Assembly (NCBI RefSeq): GCF_003201835.2
Contig: NZ_CP029289.2
Span: 2,054,501-2,118,500, forward strand
Source: Acidianus brierleyi
Lineage (GTDB): Archaea > Thermoproteota > Thermoprotei_A > Sulfolobales > Sulfolobaceae
Direction: 5' to 3'
DNA: 64,000 nt
Shown here: positions 59,023 to 64,000 of the stretch, one piece after another
Position numbering within the stretch: the stretch's first letter is position 1
Layout: each line of letters starts with the position of its first letter
Position numbers and translations under genes: made by a program
The notes under the pieces: generated by a model
Databases searched by the model: none
What the model saw: only the letters and a program-made list of their open reading frames with translations
What the model was told of the DNA's origin: nothing

Positions 59023-59353
59023 GTGTTACAATCTATTTTATTTGTAATTACTTTAATCTATTATACTAATTTAATGTTTCTTATGTCTTTTAGCTTTCTA
59101 TAATATATTTTAGAGTAAAGTCATATATTAATTAAAATTTCTAAAAATAATTATAAAATATAATCTAAATAAAATGTATTATAGCTACTAAAACAAATAT
59201 TTAAATTATAATATATTCTTCATTCCTTTTATATCTACTATAACATATATTGAACTAAGTTTTATAGAGATCCGTTGAATGTTAAAAAGAATCTCTAATT
59301 ATATGTGCAAATATAAGATAACTTTTTAAAGTCTTCAGTTTCTCTTTTTATTT
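59023..59353. other. AT-rich spacer with promoter of the APC gene
   Basis: About 330 bases of very AT-rich DNA without gene or repeat. CTTTTTAAAG at about 59322-59331, some 27 nt before the ATG at 59354, is the probable TATA region of the downstream permease; the transcript would be leaderless or nearly so. Confidence 0.5.
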
Positions 59354-61222
59354 ATGGCATCAAAAAATCCAGTATCTGGAGCAAAAGATTTAGGTACACA
59401 AGCAGATGCCCAATTAAGGAAATCGCTAAATAGATTCGAATTATTATTCTTATCATTAGGTGGTGTAATAGGTTCAGGATGGTTATTCGGATCCTTATAT
59501 ACTGCAGGTTATGCTGGAGGTGCTGGAGTTCTTTCATGGATAATAGCTGGTGTACTAATAATATTCGTAGGGCTAGTTTATTCTGAAATAGCTTCAGCAA
59601 TACCGAAATCTGGAGGAATTGTAAGATATCCTCACTATAGTCATGGGGGAGTAGTAGGATTTATAATTGCGTGGGCTTATTTCCTTTCTGCAGCTTCAGT
59701 ACCTGCAATAGAATCCACGGCAACTGTTACTTATTTAAGCTATTTTATTCCTAGTTTAACGTATCCTAATGGCGTTCTAACTGTGGAAGGTATAGGATTA
59801 GCTTACGTTTTGCTAATACTATTCTTTCTCCTTAATTATGCAGGCGTTAATATTCTTGGTAAAGTAACTCATTTTGCTGGATGGTGGAAGTTAATTATAC
59901 CAGGCTTGACAGTGATTCTAGCATTAGTTTTCCTTTATCATCCGGCTAATTTTACAATGGGAGGAGGATTTTTCCCAGCAGCAAGTAATCTAGCCGAAGG
60001 ATTCTCAGGATTTTCTACGGTTCTTTATGCTATACCCACTACTGGAGTAATATTTTCCTATTTAGGATTTAGACAAGCTATAGAATATGGCGGAGAAGGA
60101 AAGAATCCAAGAAAAGATATTCCGTTCGCAGTAATAGGTGCTCTAGCTATAGGAATAGTTCTTTATACATTACTTCAAGTAGCTTTCACTGGCGGGGTCA
60201 ATTGGACTGCTGCTGCAGTAACGCCAGGTAATTGGACTGGACTATTAGATTCTAATGTAAGTCATGGTCCGTTCTTATATTTATTTGAACATTCAGGAGT
60301 AGTAGGTCCAATATTAGGCTTATTCGGAATATGGGCATTAATACTCTTAATAGACGCAGTTATTTCTCCAGCAGGAACTGGTTGGATATATATAGGAACT
60401 GCCGGTAGAACAGTTTATGGTTTCGCTTCAAATGGATATCTGCCATCTTTATTCCTTAAAGTAGGAAAAACAAGAGTTCCAGTATTCTCCTTAATAGCAG
60501 CCCTAGCTATTGGTATGCTCTTCTTATTGCCGTTTCCAGCATGGGTAGCGTTAGTAGGTTTCATATCCTCTGCTACGGTGTTTACATATATAATGGGAGG
60601 TATAGGTTTGCATACTCTTAGGAATGTTGCTCCAGATTTACCAAGAAGATATAAAGTTCCATCCCACCTTATAATAGCTCCAATAGCTACCTTAGCAGCA
60701 GGTTTGATAGTTTACTGGTCAGGTTTTGCTACATTATTTTATGTTGTTACTGCAATATTCTTAGGATTACCACTATTTTTCGGATTTTATGCATATAAAG
60801 CCTACAGAATGAATATAACATTAGCTACAATATTAGGAGTTGTAGATTTAGGTATAACAATAGCCTCTGCTTTCTTCTTCGATATTGCTACCTCTGGTCT
60901 AAGTGTTGCGAATAACATAGCATTCCTATTATATATGTTACTTATGATAGCGTTAGTAGGATTCAATTTAATTGTATTATGGACAAGTGTAAATGACGAC
61001 GTTAAAAGAGAGATAAAGGCTAGTTATTGGCTTGTAGCGTTAATATTTGCAATAATAGCGCTATCGTATTTTGGAGGATTCGGTCTCGACGTAGTTATTC
61101 CGTTCCCTTGGGATACTTTAGTTGCTGGAGCAGTTATACTTGGATTTCACTTCTTAGCAGTAAAAAGCGGTTTAAGGACAGAAGCAATAGACGAAATAAT
61201 AAATCAAACTAAAGAACCATGA
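59354..61222 (+). CDS. APC-family amino-acid permease, long form
   Basis: 622 residues with at least twelve helices plus two or three at the C-terminus. LSLGGVIGSGWLFGSLYTAG in helix 1 (the G-G-x-I-G-x-G-x-x substrate loop), SAIPKSGGIVRYPHYSHGGV between helices 2 and 3, and SYLGFRQAIEYGGEGKNPRK between helices 6 and 7 are family signatures. It couples import of an amino acid to protons. The last 100 residues (FDIATSGLSVANNIAFLLYM onward) add helices beyond the standard twelve. Start codon is ATG with a good leaderless promoter. Confidence 0.86.
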   Translation: MASKNPVSGAKDLGTQADAQLRKSLNRFELLFLSLGGVIGSGWLFGSLYTAGYAGGAGVLSWIIAGVLIIFVGLVYSEIASAIPKSGGIVRYPHYSHGGVVGFIIAWAYFLSAASVPAIESTATVTYLSYFIPSLTYPNGVLTVEGIGLAYVLLILFFLLNYAGVNILGKVTHFAGWWKLIIPGLTVILALVFLYHPANFTMGGGFFPAASNLAEGFSGFSTVLYAIPTTGVIFSYLGFRQAIEYGGEGKNPRKDIPFAVIGALAIGIVLYTLLQVAFTGGVNWTAAAVTPGNWTGLLDSNVSHGPFLYLFEHSGVVGPILGLFGIWALILLIDAVISPAGTGWIYIGTAGRTVYGFASNGYLPSLFLKVGKTRVPVFSLIAALAIGMLFLLPFPAWVALVGFISSATVFTYIMGGIGLHTLRNVAPDLPRRYKVPSHLIIAPIATLAAGLIVYWSGFATLFYVVTAIFLGLPLFFGFYAYKAYRMNITLATILGVVDLGITIASAFFFDIATSGLSVANNIAFLLYMLLMIALVGFNLIVLWTSVNDDVKREIKASYWLVALIFAIIALSYFGGFGLDVVIPFPWDTLVAGAVILGFHFLAVKSGLRTEAIDEIINQTKEP

Positions 61223-61252
61223 TTTTTTAATCTTTTATTTTTCTTTTTTTCT

Positions 61253-62020
61253 ATGCCATGTAAAGGAATACACGCAATATCATCTGGTCCTGTAGAGTTT
61301 CCAGAACTAGTTTACTCCTTCGTCATATGTGATGATAAAACTGTAATGATCGATTCTGGAGTTTCAAATAGTGTAATGGATATTAGCTTTTTAGATAAAC
61401 TAGACTATTTAGTACTGACTCATATTCATGTGGATCATGTAGGAGGAGTTTCTGAATTAGTTCAAAGGTATAAGCCTAAGATAATACTGTATGAGGGATT
61501 TTCAAAGTATTTAGAAGATACTACACATCTTAATGCAAGCGCTAGAAATGTATTAGGGGATTTATTAGATATTTACGGTGAAGTTGATCCAGTTAAGGGG
61601 GGAGAATTTCTTGAAGTTAAGGGCGGAGAAGAATTGAAATTAGGGAAATATACTATGAAAATATATTATACTCCAGGTCATGCAAAACATCATATATCTA
61701 TCCTTATAGACGATATACTATATTCTGGGGATTCTGTTGGTGGTAGATATAATGGAATACCTTTTCCTACTACTCCTCCACCGCTTGATTACGATAAGTA
61801 TATTGAGAGCTTGAGATTACAAATATCTTTAAATCCTAGAATGGTTGGCCTTTCACATGGAGGTTTTGTATCTTCAAATCATATGGAAGAACATCTTAAT
61901 CAACTCATAAAAGGCGATTATAGAGTGAATATCGATCTAGGCGGAACTGCAGGAGAACTATTAAATAAATTATTAGAAATAAATTATAGTGGGATAGCTA
62001 AAAGTCAAAACGCAAAATGA
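61253..62020 (+). CDS. Metallo-beta-lactamase-fold hydrolase
   Basis: 255 residues. The zinc motif is VLTHIHVDHVGGVSELV (H-x-H-x-D-H), a third His follows in YYTPGHAKHHIS, the bridging Asp in LYSGDSVGGRYN, and the last His in VGLSHGGFVSS. This is a two-metal glyoxalase II-like hydrolase in size, but without the family's C-terminal domain, so substrate is open. It follows the APC gene by 30 nt on the same strand and precedes fumC by some 30 nt. Confidence 0.85.
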   Translation: MPCKGIHAISSGPVEFPELVYSFVICDDKTVMIDSGVSNSVMDISFLDKLDYLVLTHIHVDHVGGVSELVQRYKPKIILYEGFSKYLEDTTHLNASARNVLGDLLDIYGEVDPVKGGEFLEVKGGEELKLGKYTMKIYYTPGHAKHHISILIDDILYSGDSVGGRYNGIPFPTTPPPLDYDKYIESLRLQISLNPRMVGLSHGGFVSSNHMEEHLNQLIKGDYRVNIDLGGTAGELLNKLLEINYSGIAKSQNAK

Positions 62021-62053
62021 TAAAAGTCCTCTAGCTAAGTGTATATAGGGATT

Positions 62054-63379
62054 ATGAAATACACAGAAGCTGCACCTAGACTTTTTATGAATACAGGAAC
62101 TAAATTTCCTAGAAAAATTATATGGTCCATGGGTCTAGTAAAATTAGCTTGTGCTAGAGTTAATACCAGTTTAGGATATTTAGATAAAGAAATAGGCGAT
62201 GCTATAGAAAAGGCATCTTGGGAAGTTATGGATGGTCTACATGATAGTAAAGTAATTCTTGATGTTTTTCAAACTGGTTCTGGAACTGGACTTAATATGA
62301 ATATAAACGAAATTATAGCTGAAAGAGCATCGGAGCTTTCTGGAAAAAAGATTCATCCTAACGACCATGTTAATTTAGGTCAGTCCTCTAATGATACCGT
62401 TCCGACTGCAATAAGAGTTGCAGCGGTTGCTAATGCAGTAGAAAAAGTTGTTCCAGCCTTAGAAAATATGGTATCTGTGTTAAATAGAAAGAGTGAAGAA
62501 TATAACAATGTTATAAAGTCAGGACGTACTCATTTGAGGGATGCATTGCCTATAACTTTAGGTCAAGAGCTATCAGCATATCATGATGCTTTTTCTCATG
62601 AGATAGAAGAGATAAGAAGTATTTTAGAGTATGTTAAGGAGTTACCTATTGGTGGTAGCGCAGTTGGTACTGGATTAAATGCAGATCCAAGATTTCAAGA
62701 GATGGTTATACAAGAGATAAATAAGATAACTGCATATGGATTTAAGCCAGCAAATAAATTCCGAGCTATGAGGTTTCTTACTGATCTTCTTCTACTTAGT
62801 GGGAATATTAGAAATATCGCAGTTGAATTATATAGAGTAGGACAAGATTTTAGATTAATGTTTTCTGGTCCTTTTACCTCTATAGGTGAGATAGATTTAC
62901 CTACGCAGGAAGAGATAGCTGGAAGTAGTATAATGCCAGGGAAGACAAATCCAGTGACAGTAGAAGCTTCACTGTTAGTTTCTGCACAAGTTGTTGGACT
63001 AGATCACGCAAATCAATTTGCTTCAATGTTAGGAGAATTTGAGTTAGCTATGGGTGTTCCGTTAATAGGATATAATATAGTTACAGAAGAAGACCTTATA
63101 TCTGAAGCATTAAATAAGTTCTCAAATCTTGTTATTGAAGGAATGAAACCTAATGTTGAAAAAATGAGAAAATATGCTGAAAGTAGTCCTTCCTTAATTA
63201 CTGTAATTTCTCCAGTAGTTGGTTATGATAAAGCTTCGCAAATAGGCAAGATGCTTAATAAAGGAATGTCTATAAGGGAAGCATTAAAAGAATTAGGTTT
63301 TAGCGACAATGATATTAATAAAATTCTTAAGTTAGACGAACTAGTTAAACCTGGTATTCATGCAAAGAAAGAGGGTTAA
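62054..63379 (+). CDS. fumC: Class II fumarate hydratase
   Basis: 441 residues from the ATG at 62054 (MKYTEAAPRLFMNTGTKFPR); a GTG five codons upstream is less likely because the shorter form starts like related fumarases. FQTGSGTGLNMNINEIIAER, NLGQSSNDTVPTAIRVAA and GSSIMPGKTNPV, near residue 292, are the three conserved blocks of the superfamily; the last contains the catalytic Ser loop. It hydrates fumarate to malate in the citric acid cycle. The 63383 gene starts 3 nt after its stop. Confidence 0.95.
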   Translation: MKYTEAAPRLFMNTGTKFPRKIIWSMGLVKLACARVNTSLGYLDKEIGDAIEKASWEVMDGLHDSKVILDVFQTGSGTGLNMNINEIIAERASELSGKKIHPNDHVNLGQSSNDTVPTAIRVAAVANAVEKVVPALENMVSVLNRKSEEYNNVIKSGRTHLRDALPITLGQELSAYHDAFSHEIEEIRSILEYVKELPIGGSAVGTGLNADPRFQEMVIQEINKITAYGFKPANKFRAMRFLTDLLLLSGNIRNIAVELYRVGQDFRLMFSGPFTSIGEIDLPTQEEIAGSSIMPGKTNPVTVEASLLVSAQVVGLDHANQFASMLGEFELAMGVPLIGYNIVTEEDLISEALNKFSNLVIEGMKPNVEKMRKYAESSPSLITVISPVVGYDKASQIGKMLNKGMSIREALKELGFSDNDINKILKLDELVKPGIHAKKEG

Positions 63380-63382
63380 ACT

Positions 63383-63739
63383 ATGAGCTGGAAAATAACC
63401 AATTCGAAAGTGGACGCTAAATTAGACGTTAAATGTCTTATAGATGATATAGCTAACTCTCCAAAAATTAAAGAAATATGTGAAAGGAATGGTATTAGTA
63501 CTGGGCATGCCAGTGAAATACATAGGTTAGTAAGTGATGTCATTATCAAGATCTTTAAAGAGAAAAGAATGAAACCTTCAGATATTCTCTTAAAATATTC
63601 TAAGTTGGCTGACGAGAAAACTCTAAAAGAATTGATTATAGAGATAGTCAAGGCAGCTAATAGTGTCGGTGAAATAAGTTATAAGGTAGGTAATTCTAGC
63701 CTCGAAGAAGAATTCTCCAAATTAGAATCTAGCCTGTAA
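63383..63739 (+). CDS. Hypothetical helical protein, 118 residues
   Basis: Soluble and mostly alpha-helical, with DAKLDVKCLIDDIANSPKIK, GHASEIHRLVSDVIIKIFKE and DILLKYSKLADEKTLKELII. No motif recognised. The pattern of a short beginning strand plus four amphipathic helices would fit a small regulatory or scaffold protein. Coupled to fumC by a 3-nt gap; its end overlaps the convergent MBL-type gene by 11 nt. An ATP-cone-like reading of the segment KPSDILLKYSKLADEKTLKE is conceivable but unsupported. Confidence 0.62.
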   Translation: MSWKITNSKVDAKLDVKCLIDDIANSPKIKEICERNGISTGHASEIHRLVSDVIIKIFKEKRMKPSDILLKYSKLADEKTLKELIIEIVKAANSVGEISYKVGNSSLEEEFSKLESSL

Positions 63740-64000
63740 AAACCACGCCTTTTTCTGTAACTTTTATATCTTTGCTTATTTGAACTAAGATTGATTTAGC
63801 TACAATTTCATTAAGGAAAACGTTAGCTGGTTCCAACTTATTTGATATCTTTACTACAACTTCTTCTGCAGTCATTTCATTCCCTTGTATTGCGTTCTTA
63901 ATTTTTTCAACTAATTTATTATTATAATCTAGGTTAAAATTGAGAAGATCTTCGACTTTTCTTTTATCAGTATATACTGGACCATGAGAAACGAAAACGT
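63729..64000 (-). CDS. Metallo-beta-lactamase-type hydrolase, C-terminal part (5' end outside window)
   Basis: On the minus strand a frame enters from the right edge (VFVSHGPVYTDKRKVEDLLN) and stops at 63731, giving about 89 residues. SHGPVY is the last zinc His plus loop of LACTB2-like MBL proteins, and the following 70 residues (EMTAEEVVVKISNKLEPANV …ITEKGVVFTG-like ending) match their C-terminal winged-helix tail. Start and zinc motif lie outside the window. Overlaps the helical-protein gene by 11 nt, tail-to-tail. Confidence 0.6.
   Translation of the reverse strand, partial: VFVSHGPVYTDKRKVEDLLNFNLDYNNKLVEKIKNAIQGNEMTAEEVVVKISNKLEPANVFLNEIVAKSILVQISKDIKVTEKGVVFTG

Noticed and set aside
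59352..59600. Minus-strand Leu-rich frame at the start of the APC permease gene
   Set aside because: Antisense shadow of helix-coding sequence.

Overview
The window is a low-GC (about one third G+C by eye) chromosomal segment from a thermoacidophilic archaeon of the order Sulfolobales. The support is an Hdr-like sulfur-oxidation protein, a treZ-treX-treY trehalose cluster, a Sulfolobus-type zinc glucose dehydrogenase, a TPR-linked eukaryotic-like protein kinase, DUF3782-like, HEPN/MNT and PaREP1 genes, GGTGA ribosome-binding sites and many leaderless promoters (TATA box about 25 nt before the start codon). The genus cannot be fixed from sequence reading alone; an Acidianus- or Sulfurisphaera-like organism is a guess.

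Layout. 1-6.5 kb: end of an HdrB-like gene, then housekeeping membrane proteins, a LOG-like protein, a GlcD-type flavoprotein and exporters. 6.5-9.5 kb: accessory island with a HEPN/MNT pair, a MITE-like repeat, a coiled-coil nuclease-like protein with a recent 42-bp expansion, and an insertion-element remnant. 9.7-15.85 kb: a compact gene cluster for a ribosomally made, azole-modified peptide (TOMM/LAP type). It has three tiny unannotated precursor genes sharing a CWxGCW core, a short C-protein, a YcaO cyclodehydratase with a C-terminal PxPxP tail, a SagB-type dehydrogenase, an ABC exporter with two paralogous permeases, a membrane protein and a winged-helix regulator. 15.85-18.15 kb: an AT-rich gene desert. 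18.15-29.2 kb: drug-type MFS transporters, two PH-like genes behind a duplicated 30-bp leader, a second rearranged insertion-element remnant, an isochorismatase-like protein without the usual Cys, an APC permease, and a small ParA-like ATPase. 29.3-35.4 kb: trehalose operon. 35.7-46.2 kb: transporters, glucose dehydrogenase, protein kinase, RidA, CBS and Nudix proteins. 46.2-47.0 kb: a second copy of the MITE-like repeat and a PaREP1 pseudogene. 47-64 kb: core metabolism (triosephosphate isomerase, AlaX, purE-purK, nucleoside hydrolase, acyl-CoA synthetase, fumarase) with transporters and hydrolases, ending inside an MBL-fold gene.

How the genes work together. The most interesting system is the TOMM cluster. 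One precursor is the first gene of the biosynthetic operon, one lies at the end of the exporter ATPase gene, and the Cys-richest one sits between the two permease genes. The C-protein and YcaO would turn the small-residue-Cys sites of the CWxGCW cores into azolines, SagB would oxidise them to thiazoles, and the ABC proteins would export the product or protect the producer. Three separate genes (near 20.99, 46.67 and 57.98 kb) appear broken by single-base changes in or beside A/T runs, so sequencing or assembly error should be excluded before calling them decayed.
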